A model generated the notes under the pieces. It was not told where the DNA came from, ran no database searches, and was given only the letters and a program-made list of their open reading frames with translations. Positions 8,544 to 18,361 of a stretch of 49,282 bases of DNA are shown here, piece by piece. Every line of letters begins with the position of its first letter. Position 1 is the stretch's first letter. The stretch is from an uncultured Bacteroidales bacterium. Lineage in GTDB: Bacteria; Bacteroidota; Bacteroidia; Bacteroidales; WCHB1-69. The translations under genes and the position numbers were made by a program. The DNA lies in NCBI GenBank assembly GCA_937949745.1, contig CALECM010000071.1:1-49282 (forward strand), written 5' to 3'.

Positions 8544-8945
8544 ATGATAGTGAAAAGATATTGCTTATTGATCCTTGTTTGTTTTGCGTTCTTCCTGAAA
8601 GTGGAAGCGCAAAATGTTAATTATGATGTGGAGCCTGCTATAAATGAAGTCCTTTCTTCACATATTTCTGTGTGGAGCAGTATTAAAAAAGTAAGTGGTT
8701 ACCGCATTCAGCTGGTCGCTTTGGCCGGTACTAACTCCCGTAATACTGCGCAATCCATTCAGAAAGAATTTAGCCGTTCCTTTCCTGATATTCCCTCGTA
8801 TCTGAGTTATGCGGAACCTAATTTCAGGGTCAGGGTAGGGAATTTCAGGACACGCCTGGATGCCCTCCGGGTACTGGAAAGTATTAAGATGCAGTATCCG
8901 GGTGCTTTTATTGTTTCGGATAAGGTCAATTATACGGATATTTAA
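8544..8945 (+). CDS. Secreted SPOR-domain protein
   Basis: SPOR domains bind glycan strands lacking stem peptides at division sites. The protein has a signal peptide (KRYCLLILVCFAFFLKVEA, cleaved before Gln), about 20 linker residues, and a single SPOR domain from about residue 50 to 130. The domain is recognised by GYRIQLVAL, the central NFRVRVGNFRTRLDALRVL and the final strand AFIVSDKV. ATG at 8544 is chosen over an upstream in-frame TTG. The gene is a 133-residue single-domain form, common in Bacteroidota. It is separated from gltX by 24 bp but has its own -7 element. Confidence 0.85.
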   Translation: MIVKRYCLLILVCFAFFLKVEAQNVNYDVEPAINEVLSSHISVWSSIKKVSGYRIQLVALAGTNSRNTAQSIQKEFSRSFPDIPSYLSYAEPNFRVRVGNFRTRLDALRVLESIKMQYPGAFIVSDKVNYTDI

Positions 8946-9044
8946 TTTTCTTTGGTATTGAAATCTCAATATTTAGAGTTGGAAAACCTTCTTTTTTAAC
9001 ATAAATTAAAGGAATCTACACTCTTCCGGCTCAAGATTTTTTAG

Positions 9045-9052
9045 TATTTTTG
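9045..9052 (+). promoter_or_regulatory. -7 element for guaB
   Basis: TATTTTTG followed by GCACG, 27 bp upstream of the guaB ATG at 9079. The -33 TTG is not clear. Confidence 0.6.
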
Positions 9053-9078
9053 CACGAAATTTAAAATTTCAAATCACC

Positions 9079-10554
9079 ATGTCATTTATTACAGATAGAG
9101 TACAGTTTGACGGTTTAACGTTTGACGACGTTCTGCTTATTCCTGCCTATTCGGAAATATTGCCTAAAGAAGTTTCCCTTCAGACCAGGTTCTCAAGAAA
9201 TATACAATTGAATACGCCTTTTATATCTGCCGCCATGGATACCGTAACGGAATATCAGCTTGCTATTTCCATTGCACGGGAAGGAGGTATAGGTGTAATC
9301 CATAAAAATATGTCTATCGAAGAACAGGCAAAACAGGTTTCATCAGTAAAAAGAGCGGAAAACGGGATGATCAACTCCCCGGTTACTATTTTTCCGGAAT
9401 TAACCGTCCATCATGCTTTACAACTGATGAGCGAATATAAAATAGGGGGAATCCCGGTAGTAGACCGTGATAACATTCTAATCGGCATTGTCACCAACCG
9501 TGATTTACGCTTTGAAAAAGACCTCACCAAACCGATCAGTGAAGTGATGACCAAAGATAATCTGATCACTACATCCAGGGATACGGATCTTAATCGTGCC
9601 ACTGATATTTTGCAATACCATAAGATCGAAAAGTTACCCGTGGTGGATGACTCCGGTCATTTACTGGGATTGATCACATATAAAGATATCACCAAAGCCA
9701 AAGATAAACCCAATGCGTGTAAAGATGCCAAAGGCAGATTAAGGGTAGCGGCAGGTGTTGGAATTACCGGAGATTCTATGGAAAGGATCGAAGCCCTGGT
9801 AGCGGCAGGCGTGGATGCTGTCGTTCTGGATTCGGCACATGGACATCAGGTTAATGTAAGCAATATGCTGCGCGAAGTGAAAAGAGTATATCCGAATCTG
9901 GAAGTAGTAGTTGGAAATGTGGCAACGGCCGAAGGAGCGCTTTCATTAGTGCAGGCCGGCGCGGATGCCATTAAAGTAGGGATTGGTCCCGGTTCGATTT
10001 GTACTACCCGCGTTGTGGCCGGTGTGGGAGTACCGCAATTAAGCGCTATTTACGAAGTTTATAATGCCATACAAAGTTATGGAATTCCCATTATTGCCGA
10101 CGGCGGTATCCGGTATTCGGGCGATATCGTCAAAGCCCTGGCAGCCGGCGCAGATGCCGTTATGCTGGGTGGTGTATTAGCCGGCGTTGAAGAATCTCCG
10201 GGAGAAACGATCCTTTTCAACGGACGTAAATTTAAAGCTTATCGCGGTATGGGTTCCCTCGAAGCCATGCAGAAAGGATCGAAAGATCGCTACATGCAGG
10301 GTGACGTGGATGACGCTAAGAAATTGGTACCGGAAGGTATTTCCGGAAGGGTACCATTCAAAGGTGATCTATATGAAGTAATTTATCAAATGGCGGGAGG
10401 CCTCCGTTCAGGTATGGGTTATTGTGGTGCACCCACGATTACCGAGCTCCATAAGGCCAGGTTCTGCAGGATTACCAATGCGGGAATACTGGAAAACCAT
10501 CCTCATGATATTACCATTACCAGCGAAGCCCCGAATTATAGTCCCGGATTCTAA
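9079..10554 (+). CDS. guaB: Inosine-5'-monophosphate dehydrogenase
   Basis: GuaB oxidises IMP to XMP with NAD+, the committed step of GMP synthesis. The TIM barrel starts with FDDVLLIPAYSEILP. Two CBS domains are inserted at about residues 95-205 (GGIPVVDRDNILIGIVTNRDLR and KLPVVDDSGHLLGLITYKDI); these bind purine nucleotides and tune activity. The catalytic Cys308 sits in GPGSICTTR, and the flap region carries GRVPFKG. The length of 491 residues is typical. It is monocistronic by appearance, with a promoter just upstream and 44 bp before the next gene. Confidence 0.98.
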   Translation: MSFITDRVQFDGLTFDDVLLIPAYSEILPKEVSLQTRFSRNIQLNTPFISAAMDTVTEYQLAISIAREGGIGVIHKNMSIEEQAKQVSSVKRAENGMINSPVTIFPELTVHHALQLMSEYKIGGIPVVDRDNILIGIVTNRDLRFEKDLTKPISEVMTKDNLITTSRDTDLNRATDILQYHKIEKLPVVDDSGHLLGLITYKDITKAKDKPNACKDAKGRLRVAAGVGITGDSMERIEALVAAGVDAVVLDSAHGHQVNVSNMLREVKRVYPNLEVVVGNVATAEGALSLVQAGADAIKVGIGPGSICTTRVVAGVGVPQLSAIYEVYNAIQSYGIPIIADGGIRYSGDIVKALAAGADAVMLGGVLAGVEESPGETILFNGRKFKAYRGMGSLEAMQKGSKDRYMQGDVDDAKKLVPEGISGRVPFKGDLYEVIYQMAGGLRSGMGYCGAPTITELHKARFCRITNAGILENHPHDITITSEAPNYSPGF

Positions 10555-10598
10555 AACAATGTGAACGAATCCGTCGTTATAATGCTTAATTAAGAGTA

Positions 10599-11204
10599 AT
10601 GAACATGATTAAAAAATTAACGTTTCTCATTCTGTTGTTTTTTTCCGGACTGTTACTTCAGGCACAACACTGCATTGACCTTATCATACTTAAGGGCGAT
10701 GCGCAGGAAAACCGTGTAAGCGACACTTTATTTTGCAAAATAATGACAGAGGATGAAACGGACTACATTATCGACAACGGATTCGCAATTACTTCCATAG
10801 CTAAAAAAATGGTGAAGGAGGTAAAAGAATGTTTCCGCCCTATGACGAATTATGAAATCTACAAATTCAAAGGGATCGATAACGTCACCATGGATTACTT
10901 CCAGAATGCCCAAACTGCCGGGAATTATTTCCGGAAAGCCGCTTTTAATATGTATCTTTCTACCGGATTAGTGCTTGTAGGAGGAACGGGAATAATTTTA
11001 GGCGTTACCACGTTCAAGAATACGCCTTCCCAAAATTACTGGATCGCCGCAGGCGGTATTTTCGCCGCTACCGCACTGGTCTTTTCCATTGTCGGCTGGA
11101 ACCAGATTTATAAAGCGGGAAAACTGATGGATATTAATAATAAAACCTCCCTTTACCTCAATGCCACACCGGAAGGAGAATTAGGATTAAAATTAAAATT
11201 TTAA
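10599..11204 (+). CDS. Hypothetical exported/membrane protein
   Basis: No family is recognised. It has a signal peptide (IKKLTFLILLFFSGLLLQAQ) and about 85 soluble residues predicted to form a small alpha/beta region with two Cys. Then come two hydrophobic helices (LSTGLVLVGGTGIILGVTTF and WIAAGGIFAATALVFSIVGW) separated by a short turn. It ends with a beta-like tail (LYLNATPEGELGLKLKF). The 201-residue plan resembles the C-terminal part of the 5124 protein in layout, not in sequence. The terminal NATPEGELGLKL pattern is frequent in small Bacteroidota envelope proteins. Two adjacent ATGs (10599, 10605) are possible starts. Confidence 0.65.
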   Translation: MNMIKKLTFLILLFFSGLLLQAQHCIDLIILKGDAQENRVSDTLFCKIMTEDETDYIIDNGFAITSIAKKMVKEVKECFRPMTNYEIYKFKGIDNVTMDYFQNAQTAGNYFRKAAFNMYLSTGLVLVGGTGIILGVTTFKNTPSQNYWIAAGGIFAATALVFSIVGWNQIYKAGKLMDINNKTSLYLNATPEGELGLKLKF

Positions 11205-11257
11205 GACTGATCATCAGGTGTAACGTGAATTTTTCTCTTCCAGCTAAAATTTTGAAA

Positions 11258-12568
11258 ATGAAAAAAGTCTATATTGAGACCTATGGATGCCAGATGAATG
11301 TAGCGGACAGTGAAGTTGTGGCCTCCATCCTGTCTGATTCTTATACCGTAACCCGTCAACAGCAGGAAGCAGATCTTTTTCTGATGAATACCTGTTCCGT
11401 GAGGGACCATGCCGAGCAAAGGATCAGGAAAAGATTAAGGGAGTTATCTTCTTTAAAAAAGAAAAACCCGGAAATCATCATCGGATTATTAGGCTGTATG
11501 GCTGAACGTATCAAAGAGGTTTTGTTGGATGAAGAACCCGCTCTGGATTTTATCGCAGGACCTGATGCTTACCGGTCCATACCACAGCTTATTGCAAAAT
11601 CCATATCCGGTAAGAATGCTTTCGACGTGCTCTTATCTACCGAAGAAACCTACGAAGATATCGCGCCTGTCCGTTATGACGGCAACGGTATTTCGGCTTT
11701 TATCTCCATCATGAGGGGATGCAATAATTTTTGTTCTTATTGTGTAGTGCCCTATACACGGGGAAGGGAACGAAGCCGTAATCCGAAAAGTATTCTGCGT
11801 GAAATCGGGGAATTAATAAACCAGGGATATAAGGAAGTAACTTTATTAGGTCAAAATGTGAATTCCTATCGATGGGAAGAACACGAAGAAATCATTGATT
11901 TCGCGGGATTAATTGAAAAAGTAGCACTTCTGTCGCCTTTACTGCGCGTTCGATTCGCCACTTCACATCCAAAGGATATATCGGATGAACTGATTTCCAC
12001 GATAGCCAAATATGAAAATATTTGTAACTATATCCATTTGCCCGTCCAGGCCGGGAGTAACCACATGTTGAAAAAGATGAACCGTGTTTATACCCGGGAA
12101 TATTACCTGGAACGTATCAAAACCGTCAAAACACTTATTCCCGACTGTTCTATTTCCACGGATATTATCGTAGGATTTTGCGGCGAAACGGAAGAAGATC
12201 ACCAGGCGACGCTTTCATTAATGGAAGAAGTGGGTTACAGTTCCGCATATATGTTTAAATATTCTGTAAGGGAAGGAACCAAGGCCGCCGCGCATTTCGA
12301 AGACGATGTACCGCCGGAAGTAAAAGCACGCCGTTTTGACGAAGTATTGGCCTTACAACAAAAATTAGCACTGGAGAGCAATGAAAAAGATATAGGAAAA
12401 ACCTTTACCGTTTTGTCCGAAGGTGTTTCCAAACGTTCCGAAACGCAACTATTCGGAAGAAACAGCCAGAATAAAGTGATCGTTTTCCCTAAAAATGATC
12501 ACCAGATCGGCGAATATGTTACGGTGACCGTGACCCGTTGCACCCCCGCTACCTTAATTGCCGATTAA
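11258..12568 (+). CDS. miaB: tRNA-2-methylthio-N6-dimethylallyladenosine synthase
   Basis: MiaB is a radical SAM enzyme that methylthiolates i6A37 in tRNAs reading UNN codons. It carries two Fe-S clusters: the auxiliary one by Cys11, Cys46 and Cys80 in the UPF0004 domain (YGCQMN, NTCSVRD, LLGCMAE), and the radical SAM one by Cys155, Cys159 and Cys162 (RGCNNFCSYC). A C-terminal TRAM domain (about residues 365-430) binds RNA. ATG at 11258 is chosen over an upstream GTG at 11225, because the family begins directly with KKVYIETYGCQMN. The length is 436 residues. The next gene starts 11 bp after its stop, so the pair is probably cotranscribed. Confidence 0.96.
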   Translation: MKKVYIETYGCQMNVADSEVVASILSDSYTVTRQQQEADLFLMNTCSVRDHAEQRIRKRLRELSSLKKKNPEIIIGLLGCMAERIKEVLLDEEPALDFIAGPDAYRSIPQLIAKSISGKNAFDVLLSTEETYEDIAPVRYDGNGISAFISIMRGCNNFCSYCVVPYTRGRERSRNPKSILREIGELINQGYKEVTLLGQNVNSYRWEEHEEIIDFAGLIEKVALLSPLLRVRFATSHPKDISDELISTIAKYENICNYIHLPVQAGSNHMLKKMNRVYTREYYLERIKTVKTLIPDCSISTDIIVGFCGETEEDHQATLSLMEEVGYSSAYMFKYSVREGTKAAAHFEDDVPPEVKARRFDEVLALQQKLALESNEKDIGKTFTVLSEGVSKRSETQLFGRNSQNKVIVFPKNDHQIGEYVTVTVTRCTPATLIAD

Positions 12569-12579
12569 CCGTAAATGTC

Positions 12580-13833
12580 ATGTTGATTTATTGTCCGGTC
12601 ATTACACCACGAGTAATATATATTATGAATATCATCGTGGGAAGACTGTGGCAGACAGAATTCCGGCTTACCGATAACATACAGGAATACGAAAATCACG
12701 ACGGGATAAAATTTGCCTATGGAAATGATGCCGTGGAAGGAATATACTTTAAGGCAGTTAATCTGTTATTTGAAGAGAATATAAGGCCTCAACTTTTATC
12801 TCCGGTATCCTGGCATGGATTACAACTGTTCTTTCCCGTAAATCAATCCGCAATACCTTTCGATCCGTTTGCCCTGGCTTTTTATCTCATCACCCGTTAT
12901 GAAGAATATTTACCGGACATTGAAACGGATGTACATAACAGGTTTAAAGTTACCGGATCAGCAGCGTTTCTCAATGGTTTCCACCGAAAACCGGTAATCA
13001 ATATCATAGCCAATATCCTGGCGGAAATGATCCGTAAGCAATATCCGGATTTTCCTGTTAAAAAAAATCCTTTCCGGATTTTAACTACTTATGATGTAGA
13101 TATCGCTTATCAGTATAAAGGTAAAAATACTTTAAGGTTCACGGGATCATTATTGAAATCAATCCTGAAATCAGATTTCAACAAAGCCGGTAAATTACTC
13201 CGGGCATTGGGAGGAAAACCTGTGGAGGACGAATATGATACTTTTGATGAACACCGGCGTTATGCTATGGAAAATGGATCCAGGCCTGTTCATTTTATCT
13301 TGACGGCGCCGTTTGGCAAATATGACCGGAATATCAGTCCGGAAAGTAAAGCTTTCCGTAATTTGGTCCGTAAATTGTCAGAATTCTCGGATATAGGCAT
13401 ACATCCATCTTATTATTCTTCCGAAAAAGAAATATTGATCGGAAAAGAGAAAAAGAAACTGGAAAAAATCTGCGGATTCCCGGTGATGCAATCAAGACAA
13501 CATTTTCTACGGTTTTCATTTCCGGATACTTTCCGGGCGCTTATGAAATACAATATTACTGATGATTATTCTTTAGGATGGCCCGACGAAGTGGGATTCC
13601 GGGCTTCCATCGCCAATCCTTTCCCATGGTATGACCTGTCCGCGGAAACCGAAACTTCCCTCATTTTACACCCGTTGACCGTTATGGACGGAGCACTTGC
13701 CCATATTACCAAAAATAGTAAAGAACAGGAAGAAATTATCCGGGCTATTATTGATGAAGTTCAAAATACGGGAGGAGAAGTTGTGACATTAAGCCACAAC
13801 TCCTATTCTGTATCGTCTCTTTTGGGTTCCTGA
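12580..13833 (+). CDS. Polysaccharide-deacetylase-like protein
   Basis: This looks like the Bacteroidota family in which an N-terminal domain precedes a NodB-type polysaccharide deacetylase fold. The ATG at 12580 gives LIYCPVITPRVIYIMNIIVGR, the usual opening of that family. The deacetylase core begins near residue 165 (FRILTTYDVDIAY, with Asp residues placed like the metal-binding Asp-Asp). A GIHPSYYSS motif near residue 275 supplies a likely metal His, and LILHPLTVMD and TLSHNSYS follow. There is no signal peptide, so it is cytoplasmic. The substrate is unknown; in this group it is probably an envelope glycan precursor. The last 31 bp overlap the convergent pit gene. Confidence 0.7.
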   Translation: MLIYCPVITPRVIYIMNIIVGRLWQTEFRLTDNIQEYENHDGIKFAYGNDAVEGIYFKAVNLLFEENIRPQLLSPVSWHGLQLFFPVNQSAIPFDPFALAFYLITRYEEYLPDIETDVHNRFKVTGSAAFLNGFHRKPVINIIANILAEMIRKQYPDFPVKKNPFRILTTYDVDIAYQYKGKNTLRFTGSLLKSILKSDFNKAGKLLRALGGKPVEDEYDTFDEHRRYAMENGSRPVHFILTAPFGKYDRNISPESKAFRNLVRKLSEFSDIGIHPSYYSSEKEILIGKEKKKLEKICGFPVMQSRQHFLRFSFPDTFRALMKYNITDDYSLGWPDEVGFRASIANPFPWYDLSAETETSLILHPLTVMDGALAHITKNSKEQEEIIRAIIDEVQNTGGEVVTLSHNSYSVSSLLGS

Positions 13834-16067
13834 AATTTCCGGCTTACTTTAATCAGGTTCGTGGTAAACGAAACGATATTCTGCGATTCGTGAATAATGG
13901 TTAAATATACCATACTGACCTTCGTGCTGGCTCCTTCCGTCTTGATCCTTTTTAATTGCGCACGCTTTATCCGGTTCAATTCACCTGAAAGATGGTTATT
14001 ATTCAAAATGATTTCCTTGAGTTTGGAATAATCGTTATCCGTTATTTTAATCTTACACTGGTCGATGAAAGTAGCAATTGAAAATGCCGTCGACAGGATT
14101 TCCGCTTTTTGATCGTCGTTCAGCGGATTAAAATTATTATCGATATGTTCTTCCGCAGGCATCACGATACGGTTCAGCGAATAGACCAATTCGCTCATAA
14201 AGTCGTTACATTGGTAATAATACATACCCCTTTCAATTGCGGAAACATCACTCAGTTTTCTTATCCCCAAAGTGCCCATACGGATTATTTTTTTCATATC
14301 CGCCTTTTTGTTATCCATTTTATTCCTCAACGATCTCAATTCCCGCAAGTTTTCATGGCAAAAAGCTTCAATGGTATTCCAGTAATTCTGTTGCATAAAA
14401 TCAAGAGTGGCACTGATATCTTCACGGGCATGTTGTTGAAGTAATTCCAATGCCTGGTCGGTATCGGTGGTTTTCAACAATTGGGTCATCGTAGCGTTAC
14501 TTTTCTGTTTTTCCGCTCTTTTACGGAATTTTTTCTGACTACTGATCAATGAATAAACAACAATAGCGACTAATATCAGAATAGCCACACTCTTTCCGTA
14601 ATAGATAAAAAGCGCAACAATAAACGCCAGCATAAAAGCAGCGATAGCCGTGATAAGCCAACCGCCAATTACGTTAATAACTCCACTGATACGGTAGACA
14701 GCACTATCTCTTCCCCAGGCGCGGTCAGCCAGGGAAGTACCCATTGCCACCATAAAAGTGACATACGTTGTGGATAAGGGCAATTTTAAAGAAGTTCCCA
14801 TAGCGATCAACAATCCGGCTAAGATTAGATTAACAGAGGCTCTCAGCAAGTCAAAGGCGGCATCTTCTTCCATAACTATCTCGCCGCGACTGAATCTTTT
14901 ATCCACCCAGCGGGTAACTTTTTCCGGAATAATTTTCACAAACCAGGAAGCCATCTTACGACTCGCCCTTACTATATTACGTGCCATACCCGAAGAACTG
15001 AAATTCTCTTCTCCTTCATCCTGGCGTGACAAATCCAAAGAAGTCTGGATCACACTACGGGCTTTTTTGGATGTAAAAAGCGCTATGACCATGATAGCCC
15101 CCGCTCCCAATAAGAAATACCATGGTGTTTGGGCGGGGCCGTTCAGGGAATCCATTTTCAAAGTCATGTCGATATCTCCTCCTCCATGAGCCATATAGTC
15201 CTGAAAAGAAGACAATCCGGCTAACGGCACCCCGATAAAATTCACCAGGTCGTTCCCGGCGAAGGCCAGGGCCAAGGCAAAGGTACCTGTCAACACAATC
15301 ACTTTTAATATATTGACTTTGATGAAATATAGTATCTGCATCAGGACCGTAAAGAATATGAAACAGCCCAATAATATCCGGGAAGTATGTTCCTGTATCC
15401 AGGCCATATTTTCAGGAGTCATAAAACTACTGTCTTTTAAGCCTTTGATAAGCATAAAATAAACGATGGAAGTGATCGCGATGCCACCGAAAATAGCAGC
15501 GAAATACTTCATATTCTTTTTATAATTAAATGTAAAGAGTAACCGGGTTAGAAATTGTACCAATGCACCGCAAATAAAAGCGATCCCTACCGAAAGAAAT
15601 ATCCCCAATACGACTGACAATGCCTTATCCGTATTGATCAAATCGCTGTAACCCAACATTCCGGTCGTATCATTGGCTATGGTCAGTAAAGCCAGTGCAC
15701 AGGTTGCTCCCAACAATTCAAATACCAAGGACACTGTTGTGGATGTAGGTAACCCCAGTGTATTAAACAGGTCAAGAAGGAATACATCCGTAATCATGGC
15801 GGCGATCAGGATATACATGATGTGGGCAAATACAAAATTTTCCGGCTTGAAAATCCCGTGCCGGGCGATCTCCATCATCCCGTTACTCAGCGATGCACCG
15901 ACAAATACTCCGATAGCAGCTATAAAAAGTATGGTCTTCAAGGAAGCTGCTTTACTGCCTACCGCGGAATTAAGGAAATTAACGGCGTCATTACTTACAC
16001 CCACCACCAAATCAAAAATAGCAAGTATAAAAATGAAAATGATCAATATCAGGTAAAAAGTATCCAT
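13803..16067 (-). CDS. pit: Inorganic phosphate transporter, PiT family, with C-terminal PhoU-like region
   Basis: PiT proteins are proton- or sodium-driven phosphate symporters of the inner membrane. The duplicated signature is visible: GVSNDAVNFLNSAVGSKAAS near residue 25 and GNDLVNFIGVPLAG near residue 270. The partner repeats LGLPTSTTVSLVFELLGA and LKLPLSTTYVTFMVAMGTSL are also present. About 11-12 membrane helices run to about residue 520. The C-terminal 220 residues are soluble and helical, resembling a PhoU-like cytoplasmic domain, which would explain the 754-residue length compared with about 500 for E. coli PitA. It runs convergent with and overlaps the 12580 gene. Its 5' end faces sufE across a 182-bp AT-rich gap. 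Confidence 0.93.
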   Translation of the reverse strand: MDTFYLILIIFIFILAIFDLVVGVSNDAVNFLNSAVGSKAASLKTILFIAAIGVFVGASLSNGMMEIARHGIFKPENFVFAHIMYILIAAMITDVFLLDLFNTLGLPTSTTVSLVFELLGATCALALLTIANDTTGMLGYSDLINTDKALSVVLGIFLSVGIAFICGALVQFLTRLLFTFNYKKNMKYFAAIFGGIAITSIVYFMLIKGLKDSSFMTPENMAWIQEHTSRILLGCFIFFTVLMQILYFIKVNILKVIVLTGTFALALAFAGNDLVNFIGVPLAGLSSFQDYMAHGGGDIDMTLKMDSLNGPAQTPWYFLLGAGAIMVIALFTSKKARSVIQTSLDLSRQDEGEENFSSSGMARNIVRASRKMASWFVKIIPEKVTRWVDKRFSRGEIVMEEDAAFDLLRASVNLILAGLLIAMGTSLKLPLSTTYVTFMVAMGTSLADRAWGRDSAVYRISGVINVIGGWLITAIAAFMLAFIVALFIYYGKSVAILILVAIVVYSLISSQKKFRKRAEKQKSNATMTQLLKTTDTDQALELLQQHAREDISATLDFMQQNYWNTIEAFCHENLRELRSLRNKMDNKKADMKKIIRMGTLGIRKLSDVSAIERGMYYYQCNDFMSELVYSLNRIVMPAEEHIDNNFNPLNDDQKAEILSTAFSIATFIDQCKIKITDNDYSKLKEIILNNNHLSGELNRIKRAQLKRIKTEGASTKVSMVYLTIIHESQNIVSFTTNLIKVSRKFQEPKRDDTE

Positions 16068-16219
16068 TATAGTTGAAAATTATTTTGCTGCAAAAAAATA
16101 GATAACTTATTACACCACTATTTCCATAATGTTACGATTTTGTTACAGTCACATGTGTATCACTGATTAAAATCATATAATCGTTTATTTATCCATATAA
16201 CTATCGTCAACTTTATTAC

Positions 16220-16227
16220 TATCTTTG
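16220..16227 (+). promoter_or_regulatory. -7 element for sufE
   Basis: TATCTTTG followed by GCAGCC, 23 bp before the sufE ATG. The rest of the gap from 16068 shows no other clear element. Confidence 0.6.
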
Positions 16228-16249
16228 CAGCCATCAAAAACAAAATAGA

Positions 16250-16672
16250 ATGACCATACAAGAAGCTGAAAACCAGATTATAGAAGAATTTGCCCTTTTT
16301 GATGACTGGATGGACAAATACAATTATGTAATTGAATTGGGCAAAGAATTACCTTTGATAGATCCGAAATATAAAACTCCGCAATACCTTATATCCGGAT
16401 GCCAGTCGCAGGTATGGCTTCATGCCGACTATCAGGATGGAAAAGTTATCTTTACTGCCGATAGCGACGCCATTATCACCAAAGGGATAGCGAACTTACT
16501 GATACGGGTCTTATCAGGACAAACCCCGCAGGATATATTGGATGCCGATCTAAATTACATTAATGAAATAGGGTTAAAAGATCATCTCTCCCCTACCCGT
16601 TCCAACGGACTGGTTTCGATGATCAAACAAATGAAAATGTACGCGCTTGCATTTCAGGCGAAACAATCATAA
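16250..16672 (+). CDS. sufE: SufE family cysteine desulfuration protein
   Basis: SufE accepts persulfide sulfur from the cysteine desulfurase SufS and hands it to the Fe-S scaffold. The acceptor Cys51 lies in the family motif ISGCQSQVW. The preceding KYKTPQYLI and following ADSDAIITKGIANLLIRVLSG are also family hallmarks. At 140 residues it has the usual size and no signal. The other suf genes are not in the window. It is followed after 23 bp by the SulP transporter and then xerD, all on one strand, so the three may share the promoter at 16220. Confidence 0.93.
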   Translation: MTIQEAENQIIEEFALFDDWMDKYNYVIELGKELPLIDPKYKTPQYLISGCQSQVWLHADYQDGKVIFTADSDAIITKGIANLLIRVLSGQTPQDILDADLNYINEIGLKDHLSPTRSNGLVSMIKQMKMYALAFQAKQS

Positions 16673-16695
16673 AATCATTTATTCTTCACTGTCAA

Positions 16696-18348
16696 ATGGG
16701 TAACTCGATGAAAGAGATATTCAGGCCGGAACTCTTTACTGTTCTCAAGCAAGGCTATACCAAACAACAATTCACCAAAGATCTTTTCGCCGGTATTATC
16801 GTAGGGATCGTGGCGCTGCCGCTGGCGATCGCTTTTGCCGTAGCATCCGGAGTTTCTCCTGAAAAAGGATTAATTACCGCTATAATCGCGGGCTTCATTA
16901 TTTCTTTTCTGGGCGGAAGCCGTGTCCAGATCGGAGGACCGACAGGGGCTTTCATCGTGATCGTTTTCGGTGTACTTTCGGAATATGGGATGGACGGATT
17001 AATCATATCCACCATCATGGCGGGGATTATGCTGATATTATTCGGCATATTACGGTTGGGTTCTTTGCTCAAATTCATCCCCCATCCTTTAATTGTAGGC
17101 TTTACCAGCGGAATTGCCCTGATTATCTTTTCCACTCAGATCAAAGATGCCCTCGGATTGGAAATTTCGGAAGTTCCCGCGGATTTTATCGGAAAATGGA
17201 ATGTTTATTTCCACTCTTTGTCCAGTATCAACTGGCTGGCCGTTATAATCTCAGCCGGAACGATTCTGATAAGCATCGGTTTTACTCGTATTACCAGCAA
17301 AATTCCCGGATCGTTCATCGCGATCATCGTGATGACACTACTGGTAGCCCTATTCGATCTTCCAGTGACGACCATTGAATCTTTATACGGTGAAATCCCT
17401 AATAAAATTTCGTTAACATTACCTACTTTCGACCTCAGCAATATCCGCCACTATTTTGAGCCTGCGCTTACCATCGCCCTTTTATGCGCGATCGAATCGC
17501 TTTTATCGGCGGTAGTCGCTGACGGGATGATCGGTGGAAATCATCGAAGTAATACGGAACTGATTGCGCAGGGTATTGCAAACATCGTTACTCCCCTGTT
17601 CGGAGGAATTCCTGCCACCGGAGCGATCGCGCGTACCGCTACTAATATTAAAAACGGAGGAAGGACACCTGTCGCCGGTATGATACACGCGATTACCTTA
17701 TTACTCATCATGCTTTTCTTCGGAAAATGGGCAAAACTGATTCCCATGTCGTGCCTGGCCGGTATTCTTATCCTGGTTTCCTATAATATGAGCGAATGGC
17801 GTTCATTTTATTCCATTCTCAAAGGTTCGGCATTCGACATTATTATTCTGGTCAGTACTTTCCTGCTTACTGTTTTGGTAGACCTGACCGTAGCCATTCA
17901 GATCGGAATTGTACTTTCCGCCTTATTGTTCATGAAACGGATGGCTGATAACGGACAAGCTATTTTAAGGGATAAAGAATCGGATATTATTGAAAATTAC
18001 GGGCATGTACCAAAAGAGATCGAAATATATGAAATTAGCGGACCGTTCTTTTTCGGCGCCGCCAAGCATTACAGCCAGGTTTTAAAAGGCCGTGCCTCGT
18101 CCACCAAAGTTCTCATCATCCGTATGCGGCATGTACCGTTCATCGATGCCACCGGAACCCACAACTTTAAAGAAGCCATCAAGTCATTGAGGTCTGAAGA
18201 CAGGATCATCATATTATCGGGAGTACAGCCAAATGTCAAAAAAGAATTGGACAAAAGCGGAATATCCGCATTATTGGGCCCGGAACATATCTTTGATAAT
18301 TTTGATACAGCCTTGTCTTACGCGGAAGAATATACCAGTAATCTGTAG
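16696..18348 (+). CDS. SulP (SLC26) family anion transporter with STAS domain
   Basis: SulP proteins move sulfate, bicarbonate or dicarboxylates across the inner membrane. The 550 residues start with a short cytoplasmic helix and the family opening DLFAGIIVGIVALPLAIAFAVASG. The motif PTGAFIVIVFGV lies near residue 94, and the substrate-site region carries GGIPATGAIARTATNIKNGG (about residues 305-324). The C-terminal 110 residues are a STAS domain (ISGPFFFGAAKHYSQVL, then FIDATGTHNFKEA). The ion cannot be read from the sequence; Bacteroidota members are often annotated as sulfate permeases, and bicarbonate is equally possible. xerD follows 13 bp after its stop. Confidence 0.93.
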   Translation: MGNSMKEIFRPELFTVLKQGYTKQQFTKDLFAGIIVGIVALPLAIAFAVASGVSPEKGLITAIIAGFIISFLGGSRVQIGGPTGAFIVIVFGVLSEYGMDGLIISTIMAGIMLILFGILRLGSLLKFIPHPLIVGFTSGIALIIFSTQIKDALGLEISEVPADFIGKWNVYFHSLSSINWLAVIISAGTILISIGFTRITSKIPGSFIAIIVMTLLVALFDLPVTTIESLYGEIPNKISLTLPTFDLSNIRHYFEPALTIALLCAIESLLSAVVADGMIGGNHRSNTELIAQGIANIVTPLFGGIPATGAIARTATNIKNGGRTPVAGMIHAITLLLIMLFFGKWAKLIPMSCLAGILILVSYNMSEWRSFYSILKGSAFDIIILVSTFLLTVLVDLTVAIQIGIVLSALLFMKRMADNGQAILRDKESDIIENYGHVPKEIEIYEISGPFFFGAAKHYSQVLKGRASSTKVLIIRMRHVPFIDATGTHNFKEAIKSLRSEDRIIILSGVQPNVKKELDKSGISALLGPEHIFDNFDTALSYAEEYTSNL

Positions 18349-18361
18349 ACCACCGAATCAA

